A stretch of DNA of 5,664 nucleotides from Oscillospiraceae bacterium. Its GTDB lineage: Bacteria; Bacillota; Clostridia; Oscillospirales; Ruminococcaceae. Shown in pieces: positions 1-5,664 of this stretch. The stretch is taken from positions 1-5,664 of the forward strand of contig JAFPXW010000203.1 in the NCBI GenBank assembly GCA_017394565.1, read 5' to 3'. The notes under the pieces are model-generated. The model saw only the letters and a program-made list of their open reading frames with translations, did not search any database and had not been told where the DNA came from. The position numbers were made by a program, and so were the translations under genes. Within the stretch, counting starts at the first letter, position 1. Every line of letters starts with the position of its first letter.

Positions 1-1
1 C

Positions 2-727
2 GCCGCCAACCTCGGCAGTATGCTGACACCGATCGGAAATCCGCAGAATCTTTACCTTTATGAGAAATATGGGCTGACCGCAGGCGATTTCGTCCGGGTG
101 ATGCTGCCGACGGGAATTCTGGGACTTGTTTGTCTGCTGGCGGCGATGCTTCTGCTCCCGAACCGCGCCTGCACCGCGCCGGACAGGGAAGTCCCGCCGA
201 TCGACAAGAAACGCATGGGCGGATTCGGGGTACTGTTCCTGCTGTGTCTGCTGGCGGTTCTGCACGTTCTGCCGGTCGCAGCACTGCTGGCCGTTGCGGT
301 GGTCATCGCAGTGCTATTTGACTGGAAGATCCTGACGAAAGTCGATTATGCACTTCTGGCGACATTTGTCTGCTTCTTTGTATTTGTTGGAAATATCGCG
401 AGAATTCCCGCAGTCAGCGGATTTTTCTCGTCTGTATTGCAGGGCAGGGAACTGCTCGTTGCGGCACTCTTGTCGCAGGTCATCTCAAATGTTCCGGCGG
501 CGATGATGCTGGCTGGCTTTACCGAAAACGGCAAGGCGCTGCTGCTGGGTGTGGACATCGGCGGCTTCGGCACGCTGATCGCATCACTGGCGAGCCTGAT
601 CTCGTTCCAGATCTACCGCAAGGCAGATGGCGCGAAAGCCGGGCGCTTTATGCTGGTATTTTCCGCGCTGAATTTTGCACTGCTGGCGATCCTGCTCATC
701 GGTGCTTATCTGATCCCGACCACCTGA
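2..727 (+). CDS. SLC13/ArsB/NhaD-type ion permease, C-terminal part (5' end outside window)
   Basis: This is an integral membrane carrier of the ion transporter superfamily (COG1055-like: arsenite, Na+/H+ or carboxylate permeases). The frame is open from base 2, before the first ATG at 20, so that ATG is probably internal and the N-terminal half is missing. About 241 residues remain, against roughly 400-430 for the family. Counting from base 2, residues 3-16 carry N-L-G-S-x-L-T-P-I-G-N-P-Q-N, a substrate/ion-site loop of this family. Residues 162-170 (SNVPAAMML) and 185-199 (D-I-G-G-F-G-T-L-I-A-S-L-A-S-L) look like the matching loops of the second structural repeat. About seven hydrophobic segments are visible, with a charged cytoplasmic-type loop at residues 54-72. 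The stop lies 15 bp before tatD, which suggests cotranscription. The substrate cannot be told; arsenite, sodium/proton and dicarboxylate roles are all possible. Confidence 0.85.
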   Translation, partial: AANLGSMLTPIGNPQNLYLYEKYGLTAGDFVRVMLPTGILGLVCLLAAMLLLPNRACTAPDREVPPIDKKRMGGFGVLFLLCLLAVLHVLPVAALLAVAVVIAVLFDWKILTKVDYALLATFVCFFVFVGNIARIPAVSGFFSSVLQGRELLVAALLSQVISNVPAAMMLAGFTENGKALLLGVDIGGFGTLIASLASLISFQIYRKADGAKAGRFMLVFSALNFALLAILLIGAYLIPTT

Positions 728-730
728 CGA

Positions 731-735
731 AAGGA
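731..735 (+). promoter_or_regulatory. Ribosome binding site of tatD
   Basis: AAGGA lies 7 nt before the ATG at 743, in the 15-bp gap after the permease stop. It supports this start codon. No promoter is visible in the gap, so tatD probably relies on transcription from upstream. Confidence 0.7.
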
Positions 736-742
736 TATCAAA

Positions 743-1531
743 ATGACACAGTACTACGATATTGGATTGAATTTATTCTGCAAGCAATTCCGCGATCCGG
801 AGCAGATCATCCGCAATGCGGAATCCGCCGGCGTGACCTGCATCCTGACAGGCTCGGATATGGACGAAAACCGCAAGGCGTCCAGGTTTTCGGATACCCA
901 TGCAGTCTACGCGACCTGCGGCATCCATCCGCACAACGCAGACAGCGCACGAAAAGGGGATTTTGACGAGATAGAGCAGATCCTCACGACGCATCCGCGT
1001 GTGAAGGCTGTCGGCGAATGTGGTCTGGATTTTGACCGGATGTTCTCGACGAAGGAAAACCAGATCCGCTGTCTGGAAAAGCACATCGTCCTTGCCGAAA
1101 AGCTTGGAATGCCGATGTTCCTGCACGAGAGGAGTGCTTCTGCCGAATTTGCAAAGCGTTTCCGCGGTCACGAGGATGTCTGCAAGCGTTCCGTCGTGCA
1201 TTGCTTCACGGGAACTCGTGCGGAGCTTGAAACGTATCTGGAGATGGGCTTCTCCATCGGCATTACCGGCTGGATCTGTGACGACCGCCGTGCGCAGGAT
1301 CTTCGCGATGCAGTCAAAATCCTGCCGCTGGACAGGGTGCTGCTCGAAACAGATGCGCCGTACCTCACGCCGCGGAACGTCAAAGGCCTTGACCGGACGA
1401 ATGTGCCGGAAAATATCCGCTATGTTGCGGAAACACTGGCAGGCTATATGAATGTTTCGCTCGATGCACTGCAAACCGCAGCGCGTGCAAATACCGAGCG
1501 CGTTTTCCGGATCGGGGGCGAGAACGCATGA
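743..1531 (+). CDS. tatD: TatD-type metal-dependent hydrolase / DNase
   Basis: This is a cytoplasmic TIM-barrel amidohydrolase of the TatD family, whose members are metal-dependent DNases (3'-5' exonuclease activity is reported for E. coli TatD). The 262-residue length is typical. The N-terminus reads Y-D-I-G-L-N-L and lacks the H-x-H motif found in YcfH/YjjV-type members, which is the pattern of true TatD. Other family motifs are GIHPH (60-64), GECGLDF (91-97), MPMFLHER (123-130), VVHCFTG (151-157), GITGWICDDRR (173-183) and LLETDAPYLTPR (200-211). By comparison with E. coli TatD, the metal ligands would be E92, H128, H153 and D204, and all are present. The gene follows a permease by 15 bp and overlaps the next small gene by 4 bp. 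The family is certain and the TatD subtype very likely; the physiological substrate is not shown by context. Confidence 0.94.
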   Translation: MTQYYDIGLNLFCKQFRDPEQIIRNAESAGVTCILTGSDMDENRKASRFSDTHAVYATCGIHPHNADSARKGDFDEIEQILTTHPRVKAVGECGLDFDRMFSTKENQIRCLEKHIVLAEKLGMPMFLHERSASAEFAKRFRGHEDVCKRSVVHCFTGTRAELETYLEMGFSIGITGWICDDRRAQDLRDAVKILPLDRVLLETDAPYLTPRNVKGLDRTNVPENIRYVAETLAGYMNVSLDALQTAARANTERVFRIGGENA

Positions 1532-1710
1532 AATTCACCATCCTTGAGATTTACGAAGAAGACCACGGCTGCGAGGGTTTGATGCCAAATGAGGAACTCA
1601 TGGACATGGTGTTCGTCCGTGATCCCGACGGCAGGGAACGCTGGCTGCGGATCCCTGACCGGATCGGACAGGAACTCGATGTCGGGCAGGAATTCGAGTG
1701 GGACGCATAA
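1528..1710 (+). CDS. Small acidic hypothetical protein (60 aa)
   Basis: I do not recognise a named family. The 60-residue product is very acidic: 17 Asp/Glu against 6 Lys/Arg. It has no signal peptide or membrane segment, so it is probably a soluble cytoplasmic protein. It begins with an alternating hydrophobic strand (K-F-T-I-L-E-I-Y), then an acidic stretch E-E-D-H-G-C-E (10-16), a central strand (M-V-F-V-R-D, 27-32) and a second basic/aromatic strand (R-E-R-W-L-R-I, 36-42), ending in E-F-E-W-D-A. This would fit a small beta-barrel or beta-sheet fold, which is inference. Its ATG overlaps the tatD stop in an ATGA (1528-1531), and a GGGGGCGAG stretch just upstream can act as ribosome binding site. 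This translational coupling is the main reason to believe it is real. It may be a conserved partner of tatD or merely a cotranscribed small gene. Confidence 0.72.
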   Translation: MKFTILEIYEEDHGCEGLMPNEELMDMVFVRDPDGRERWLRIPDRIGQELDVGQEFEWDA

Positions 1711-1720
1711 AATATATGAA

Positions 1721-1765
1721 TAAAAAGCCAAGCGGCTTCTGTGCATTTCGTACAGAAGCCGCTTG
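1721..1765 (-). terminator. Rho-independent terminator of the tetR-symporter-alpha-galactosidase operon
   Basis: A perfect 14-bp GC-rich stem pairs 1729-1742 with 1752-1765 around a 9-nt loop (1743-1751), which may close further by a C-G and a G-U pair. Read on the - strand, the stem is followed by GC and then TTTTTATT (from 1726 downward), a classical U-run. It lies 21 bp after the alpha-galactosidase stop. On the + strand the same stem is followed only by CGTTATAGG. It may slow or block + transcription from the tatD side, but it is a poor intrinsic terminator in that direction. Confidence 0.9.
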
Positions 1766-1786
1766 CGTTATAGGAGGTAGGGACAA

Positions 1787-3430
1787 TCAAAGAGGATAGA
1801 TCCTTGCGATGATCTTGCCGCGGTAGCGGACGCAGACCTTCAGCAAGCCGTTGCTGATCTCTGCCGTGAGGATCTCGCCTTCGTCACGCAGACGCATCAT
1901 GCGTGCGAGGATCTTGGTCTGATTTTCGGCATAATCCGCTGCATTGTCCGATGTGAACAGAACACCGCCGCAGAGTGCATTGATCTCCGCAAGGCAGATG
2001 CGCTGATCTTCCGTCATGGAATTCTGGTCGGTGCGCAGGAGGAAGACATCCGGATCGTTCAGGAAGGCTCTGCCGTTCAGTTGACGGCGGAACATGGAAT
2101 CGAGAACCGTGCTGCGTGTGCTGACACGTTCGCGATGGATCAGGCGCATATGCGGCTTGTCGTCCCAGTCGAGGGAAACATCGCAGCCGATGCGGCAGTA
2201 GTCCACACGCCCGAACGCAGACGCCAGCGGAACACCGCAGCCGAGAATGAATGCATCTCCGGCGATCTCACGCAGGAATTTCATACCGTCCGCCATGACC
2301 TGACCGCGTGTTTTGTCGCGGCGGGGTTCGATGCAGGCGGCATACAGAAAATCAAGCTTCAGCAGGCCGTAGCCCCAGTCCTGCGTCACGGTGCGAAATA
2401 CCTCGCGCAGGTATTCACGGACTTCCTTGTTGTAAATGTCAAGCGCATAGAAGCCCGACCAGTTCGATCCGCCCTTGACGTAATTTCCGGCACAGTCGGT
2501 CAGAAGCCAGTCCTTGTGCTTCTGGAAGATTTCCGATGTTTCCTCGCAGACGAACGGCGCCATCCAGAGACCGGGTGTCATGCCGGCTTCCCGGATCGCA
2601 GCGGCAGGTGCAGCCATACCATTCGGGAATTTACCTGCATCGATCGAAAGCCAGTCGCCGACCGCCGTCTGATAGCCGTCGTCGATCTGGAACACATCCG
2701 CCTTATATTTCTGCGTCAGCAATCCGGACAGATCCTCGCGGATGATGTCCTCGCTGATGTTCTGGTAGTGCCGATACCAGCTCGTATAGCCGAAGATGGG
2801 CTTTGCCTCCGGACGGAGTTTTACCTCCAGAAGCTCAAAGTAGCGGTCGAACACCGCCTTTTCAGGCCCTTCTGTGATGAGCAGCTTCAGTCCCTCATTT
2901 TCTCCGGTGAGATGCAGTCCCTTGCAGTCCTTCTCGACGATGAATTCACCGTGTTCCGGATCCGTCCGCAGCAGCGTGAAGCCGTCATCCTCCGACAGGG
3001 AGCCGATGAACCGGAACTGCTTGCCATTGCGGATGTAACCGTAAGACCAGCCATGCAGCCTACCTTCGCGGACAGGATAATTCACAAAATTGTAGTCGCC
3101 GTACTGCGTGAAAGCATTTTTGCGGACGATGGGAGCAGGAATGTGTGCAAGACCGCGCATTTTATCATGGATAGTGTGTTCGTGCGCATCTGTCCAGCTC
3201 TGATAGCCGTTGAGGAAGATGCGGTCGTTGTCGCTGTAGTCATAAGCAAACACCGCGCGGAGATGGTCGATGCGGATCTCCCTTGCGGCATTCAGTTTCG
3301 CGGAGAAAATGTCATTCTCGCAGGAAACCTCCAGTGCCGCATCATCGGTGCGCACCGAACGGGTGGTGCTGACGGAGAAAGCCTCCCCGTCAGCGGTATA
3401 AGCAAATTGGATCGTTTTGAGTGTTAGCAT
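1787..3430 (-). CDS. galA: Alpha-galactosidase, GH36 family, short Thermotoga GalA-like type
   Basis: This retaining glycosidase removes terminal alpha-1,6-galactose from melibiose, raffinose-type sugars or galactomannan oligomers. At 547 residues it matches the short GH36 type of Thermotoga maritima GalA (about 552), not the 700-residue AgaA/RafA type. No signal peptide is seen, so it acts in the cytoplasm. An N-terminal beta-sandwich (about 1-200) carries N-G-Y-Q-S-W (74-79). The TIM barrel has G-Y-T-S-W-Y (214-219), F-Q-I-D-D (247-251), G-L-W-M-A-P-F (287-293), K-L-D-F (358-361), F-I-L-G-C-G (394-399), R-I-G-C-D (413-417) and L-N-D-P-D (457-461). By alignment with T. maritima GalA, D360 is the nucleophile and D417 the acid/base; both are present. 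The start follows AAGGAGG (3445-3439) by 8 nt, and that site lies inside the end of the symporter gene, 3 bp upstream. It is the last gene of the operon, followed by a terminator. Natural substrate is inferred. Confidence 0.94.
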   Translation of the reverse strand: MLTLKTIQFAYTADGEAFSVSTTRSVRTDDAALEVSCENDIFSAKLNAAREIRIDHLRAVFAYDYSDNDRIFLNGYQSWTDAHEHTIHDKMRGLAHIPAPIVRKNAFTQYGDYNFVNYPVREGRLHGWSYGYIRNGKQFRFIGSLSEDDGFTLLRTDPEHGEFIVEKDCKGLHLTGENEGLKLLITEGPEKAVFDRYFELLEVKLRPEAKPIFGYTSWYRHYQNISEDIIREDLSGLLTQKYKADVFQIDDGYQTAVGDWLSIDAGKFPNGMAAPAAAIREAGMTPGLWMAPFVCEETSEIFQKHKDWLLTDCAGNYVKGGSNWSGFYALDIYNKEVREYLREVFRTVTQDWGYGLLKLDFLYAACIEPRRDKTRGQVMADGMKFLREIAGDAFILGCGVPLASAFGRVDYCRIGCDVSLDWDDKPHMRLIHRERVSTRSTVLDSMFRRQLNGRAFLNDPDVFLLRTDQNSMTEDQRICLAEINALCGGVLFTSDNAADYAENQTKILARMMRLRDEGEILTAEISNGLLKVCVRYRGKIIARIYPL

Positions 3431-3433
3431 GGA

Positions 3434-4822
3434 TCAGTCCTCCTTTTCCGATGCAGAGATCTTGGTAATGACCTTGGTTTCGTTGTAGCGCAGGAACATG
3501 AATCCGCCCAGCAGACACAGCACTGTCGCAGAAAATGCAGTGATCCGGTAGCCGATGCCGTAGCCGGCAGTTCCCTTGACAGCGTCAGCGCCGATGGTGG
3601 CCATTCTGGTGAACAGCAGCAGCGCGAGAGACTGCCCGAGCTTCATTGCGAAGGTTCGCGCGGCATAGAACATACCCGAACGGCTCTGGCCGGTATCGGT
3701 CTTGTCAGCTTCCGAAATATCGGCAACAACAGCCTGCGGCAGGATACCGAGGATCGCCATTGGAATGGCAGCGAGAACGGCGATCAGGACGCCGTAAACG
3801 ACACCATTGACCGGGAGCATCCCGGCGAATCCGGTGATCAGGAACGTCACCGCAAAGAACATGAATGCGAACGAAATGAGTTTCTTCTTGCCGAGTTTTT
3901 TTGCGAGCATATTGACCGGTGCGTAGCAAACGAGCGACATCACGGTCATGACCGCGAACAGCGGGAAGGTCATGGTGGCTTCGAGCCCCATCAGTACGGT
4001 GATGTAGTACGACAGCCCCGTCTGAAAGAGCGTCAGCGCCAGCCAGTACAGGATATCCGAAAGCACAAATGTCCGGAAGTCCTTGTTCTTGAAAGTGGAC
4101 ACCAGCGAACGGAACGCAGATTCATTGGTCGGTGTCGTGTCGGCGTAGGTATTTTCGTCAATGAGGAACGCCGGGATCAGCATACAGACGACCGCGACCG
4201 CAGCCAGGATGCCGATGGTCAGCCGATAGCTGCCGGCATAGCCCATCTGTTCCATGAAAATGCTTGCGATATTCGGCACGAGATAGGCAAATGCAGTGCC
4301 GAAGAAATATGTGACCGAAATGAAGGTGGACAGATTGATTCGTGATTCCTGCGTGCGTCCGAGTTCCGGGATGAGTGCGTTATAGGGCGTACAGTAGCAC
4401 GTCATGCAAAGGTAGAACAGCATCGCCATCACAAACAGCATGACCACATTGCCGCCGCTGCCCGCCGGAAACGGCGACGTGAACAGCAGGACTGTCACGA
4501 TGCCGAAGGGGATGGCAGCGAACCGCATGAACGGAATACGTCTGCCAAGCCGATGCTTTAAGCTGTCGGATTTGCCAGCGATCAGGGGATCAGTCACGGC
4601 ATCAAAGACACGTCCGAATGCCGAGATCAGACCGAGGACGGTGAAGATCCCCAGCAGTGTGATCTGCGGAATGTACTGTACCTGTCCATGTGCCAATTCC
4701 TCCTGACTCGGCTGAAAGAAAAACACGAGCCAGTTGTTCACGATGCCGGACAGGATCGACCATCCGAGCTGTCCGATCGCAAAGATCCATAACACTTTAT
4801 TGCTCGCGACTTTCTTTTCCAT
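3434..4822 (-). CDS. GPH-family sugar:cation symporter (MelB-like MFS transporter)
   Basis: This is a 12-segment inner-membrane carrier of the glycoside-pentoside-hexuronide:cation symporter family, which imports sugars with Na+ or H+. Its 462 residues fit the family. The signature after the second helix is G-R-V-F-D-A-V-T-D-P-L-I-A-G (70-83); D74 and D78 correspond to cation-site D55 and D59 of MelB. The next loop is basic (K-H-R-L-G-R-R, 89-95), as in MFS proteins. A-D-I-S-E-A-D (367-373) and K394 in F-A-M-K-L-G-Q-S match the cytoplasmic loop and conserved lysine region of MelB. Hydrophobic helices run from about residue 10 to 445, with the central loop near 222-248. The ribosome binding site AAAGGAGA (4839-4832) is 9 nt before the ATG and lies within the last codons of the TetR gene. 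Position next to a cytoplasmic GH36 enzyme points to an alpha-galactoside as cargo; melibiose against raffinose cannot be decided, so no symbol is given. Confidence 0.9.
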   Translation of the reverse strand: MEKKVASNKVLWIFAIGQLGWSILSGIVNNWLVFFFQPSQEELAHGQVQYIPQITLLGIFTVLGLISAFGRVFDAVTDPLIAGKSDSLKHRLGRRIPFMRFAAIPFGIVTVLLFTSPFPAGSGGNVVMLFVMAMLFYLCMTCYCTPYNALIPELGRTQESRINLSTFISVTYFFGTAFAYLVPNIASIFMEQMGYAGSYRLTIGILAAVAVVCMLIPAFLIDENTYADTTPTNESAFRSLVSTFKNKDFRTFVLSDILYWLALTLFQTGLSYYITVLMGLEATMTFPLFAVMTVMSLVCYAPVNMLAKKLGKKKLISFAFMFFAVTFLITGFAGMLPVNGVVYGVLIAVLAAIPMAILGILPQAVVADISEADKTDTGQSRSGMFYAARTFAMKLGQSLALLLFTRMATIGADAVKGTAGYGIGYRITAFSATVLCLLGGFMFLRYNETKVITKISASEKED

Positions 4823-4826
4823 AGGA

Positions 4827-5489
4827 TCACTTCTCCTTTCTCAGGAAGTACACCGCAGTTTCGATGAGAAGGGAAAGCTCAGAGACGGCGTTCGAGAAGT
4901 TATCCGAGGGCAGCAGTTCACCCTGCATCAGTTTCTTGGAAAGCTCCATCAGGGCGTGGGCATACGTCACATAGCAGAGCTGGAAATTGTCCATTTTCCG
5001 CACAGTGCCGTCCTCCAGACCAACCTGATAAGCCTTTTCAAAGAAAGGATAGAAATTGATGATGGACTTCTCGTAAACCTCCAGATCTTCCTTCGGGACG
5101 TTCTCGCGGACGAGAAAGAGGTCGAATTCGCCGAGGAGCTTCATGAAATCGCGGTGCGCATTGTAGAAAACAGGCGTCATGCGCATCAGATCACTCAGCT
5201 GCTTGATGCCGGTCTGATGCAGGAACACATCGGACTCGAAAACGCCGGAGAACATCTTGTTCATGTCGTTCCACAGATGCGTCATGGCAGCGATGGTGAT
5301 GTTGGTCTTGGTACCGAAATAACGATAGAGCGTCGCTACGCCGATACCGGTTTCGTTTGCAATGTCGGTCATCTTGACCGCGTCGATCCCTTTCTCCAGA
5401 AAGAGCTTGGCGCTGACTGTCACCGCAGCCTCAAAGCGTCGGCTTTTCAGACTTTCCGGAGAGAATTCATAAGAATTTCTCATAGCCAC
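4827..5489 (-). CDS. TetR/AcrR-family transcriptional regulator
   Basis: This is a DNA-binding regulator of 220 residues, normal for TetR proteins. The N-terminal helix-turn-helix spans about 20-65: F-L-E-K-G-I-D-A-V-K-M-T-D-I-A (30-44), then G-I-G-V-A-T-L-Y-R-Y-F (48-58), with the recognition helix around 52-58 and T-K-T at 60-62. The remainder is a helical ligand/dimer domain. G-x-x-D-G-x-x-R (157-164) is a common TetR C-domain pattern; the ligand is not recognisable. I take the GTG at 5489 as start because AGGAGG (5503-5498) is 8 nt upstream; the in-frame ATG at 5483 would be 14 nt away. It is the first gene of the operon, behind a strong promoter with a palindrome at the start site, so autoregulation is likely. 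Most TetR proteins repress and are released by a ligand, here perhaps an alpha-galactoside or a derivative. Family certain; regulatory role inferred. Confidence 0.92.
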   Translation of the reverse strand: MAMRNSYEFSPESLKSRRFEAAVTVSAKLFLEKGIDAVKMTDIANETGIGVATLYRYFGTKTNITIAAMTHLWNDMNKMFSGVFESDVFLHQTGIKQLSDLMRMTPVFYNAHRDFMKLLGEFDLFLVRENVPKEDLEVYEKSIINFYPFFEKAYQVGLEDGTVRKMDNFQLCYVTYAHALMELSKKLMQGELLPSDNFSNAVSELSLLIETAVYFLRKEK

Positions 5490-5497
5490 TTGACAAA

Positions 5498-5503
5498 CCT
5501 CCT
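5498..5503 (-). promoter_or_regulatory. Ribosome binding site deciding the GTG start of the TetR gene
   Basis: A perfect AGGAGG lies 8 nt before the GTG at 5489, the ideal distance. The ATG two codons further in would sit 14 nt away, so the GTG is preferred. A weak start codon behind a strong binding site is common for regulators made in small amounts. Confidence 0.82.
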
Positions 5504-5529
5504 ATTTTATGTTACACTAAGAATAACGG

Positions 5530-5552
5530 AGATGATAGCTGATGTATCATCT
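5530..5552. promoter_or_regulatory. Candidate TetR operator: 23-bp inverted repeat at the transcription start
   Basis: AGATGATA (5530-5537) and TATCATCT (5545-5552) are perfect 8-bp arms around 7 bp (GCTGATG). A smaller palindrome, GATG-TAT-CATC (5541-5551), is nested within it. The element covers about +1 to +22 of the predicted transcript, just after the -10 box, where a bound TetR dimer would block RNA polymerase. Size and symmetry suit TetR operators. The match is positional, since the motif of this regulator is unknown. The same arms could also form a weak hairpin in the leader. Confidence 0.65.
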
Positions 5553-5558
5553 GATAGC
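5533..5558. repeat. Direct repeat TGATAGC with 19-bp period across the start site
   Basis: TGATAGC occurs at 5533-5539 and again at 5552-5558, a period of 19 bp or nearly two helical turns. The copies overlap the ends of the 23-bp inverted repeat, and the second one abuts the -10 box. Both copies would lie on nearly the same DNA face, as expected for two protein contacts. It may be part of one extended operator. Confidence 0.55.
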
Positions 5559-5559
5559 A

Positions 5560-5588
5560 AGTATACCATATTTCGTCAAAATTGTCAA
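5560..5588 (-). promoter_or_regulatory. Sigma-A promoter of the tetR-symporter-alpha-galactosidase operon
   Basis: The -35 box TTGACA (5588-5583) is perfect. A 17-bp spacer (5582-5566) separates it from TATACT (5565-5560), one mismatch from TATAAT. TGG directly before the -10 box gives an extended -10 element. Transcription should start near 5551-5553, leaving a leader of about 60 nt before the GTG. Such a strong promoter implies that repression keeps the operon off. No other promoter is visible in the two tight gene junctions, so it probably drives all three genes. Confidence 0.88.
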
Positions 5589-5591
5589 GTG

Positions 5592-5659
5592 CTTTCCGTT
5601 TCTAAACTGTTAATTTTTTGGAAATTCTACAATTTTAATAGACCGCGCCGAACGGAAAG
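5592..5659. repeat. Widely spaced 9-bp inverted repeat upstream of the operon promoter
   Basis: CTTTCCGTT (5592-5600) and AACGGAAAG (5651-5659) are exact reverse complements, separated by 50 bp of AT-rich DNA that includes T- and A-runs. The inner arm ends 3 bp upstream of the -35 box, at about -38 to -46, a usual place for an activator or second regulator. No gene is visible from 5490 to the window end at 5664. A divergent gene beyond the edge could share the second arm. Function is unknown. Confidence 0.45.
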
Positions 5660-5664
5660 GGCAG

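Noticed and set aside
773..1474. A 233-codon open frame on the - strand opposite tatD
   Set aside because: It has the same codon-register effect as the galA antisense frame. tatD has all family motifs, and no ribosome binding site or promoter supports the antisense frame.
1772..1777. AGGAGG on the + strand between the terminator and the galA stop
   Set aside because: No start codon with a lasting frame follows at a useful distance; a chance match in the galA 3' untranslated region.
2081..3427. A 448-codon open frame on the + strand opposite the alpha-galactosidase gene
   Set aside because: It lies in exact codon register with galA, so its stops would need TTA, CTA or TCA codons in galA, which this gene lacks over that stretch. 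It ends only at the CTA second codon of galA. The product resembles no family, and galA has clear catalytic motifs.
5490..5559. Riboswitch or other structured leader before the TetR gene
   Set aside because: The leader is only about 60 nt, with no recognisable aptamer core and no terminator-antiterminator pair; the short palindrome fits a protein operator better.
5589..5604. Catabolite-responsive (cre-like) site around the AAACGGAAA sequence on the - strand
   Set aside because: Only the central half fits the CcpA consensus; the outer TG and CA positions mismatch. The sequence is better described as one arm of the 9-bp inverted repeat.
5605..5633. Possible divergent + strand promoter with TACAAT at 5628-5633
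   Set aside because: No acceptable -35 box lies 16-18 bp upstream (CTGTTA at 5607-5612 is only 15 bp away and matches poorly), and no gene start is visible before the window ends.

Overview
The window looks like chromosomal DNA of a low-to-mid GC Gram-positive gut-type bacterium, most likely a Clostridia/Oscillospiraceae-like Firmicute. This rests on the strong AGGAGG-type ribosome binding sites, a near-consensus sigma-A promoter, and gene types common in gut fermenters. The genus cannot be fixed from the sequence alone. There is no sign of phage, insertion sequence, CRISPR array, tRNA or rRNA.

Two convergent gene sets fill the window. On the + strand (1-1710) are the 3' end of an SLC13/ArsB/NhaD-type ion permease, cut by the window edge, then a genuine TatD-type metal-dependent hydrolase 15 bp downstream. 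A 60-residue acidic protein of unknown function follows, overlapping tatD by an ATGA. Spacing suggests one transcript. On the - strand (5489 down to 1787) is a compact three-gene operon: a TetR-family regulator, a GPH-family (MelB-like) sugar:cation symporter, and a cytoplasmic GH36 alpha-galactosidase of the short Thermotoga GalA type. The gaps are 4 and 3 bp, and each downstream ribosome binding site lies inside the last codons of the gene before it. The two sets meet in a 76-bp intergenic region holding a 14-bp perfect hairpin whose U-run serves the - strand.

The - strand operon reads as a self-contained alpha-galactoside module. The symporter would bring in an intact alpha-galactoside (melibiose, raffinose or a relative), the enzyme without a signal peptide would release galactose in the cytoplasm, and the TetR protein would control the operon. 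The promoter is TTGACA-17 bp-TATACT with an extended -10. A 23-bp imperfect palindrome (8-bp arms) sits on the predicted start of transcription, where an autorepressor would bind. A second, 9-bp inverted repeat with a 50-bp spacer lies upstream of the -35 box and may be a further control site. The most interesting points are the use of a TetR regulator for an alpha-galactoside operon, the operator candidate with overlapping inverted and direct repeats, and a repeated gene-junction sequence that links the three genes. No clearly new biological system is visible; most of the window is recognisable metabolism.
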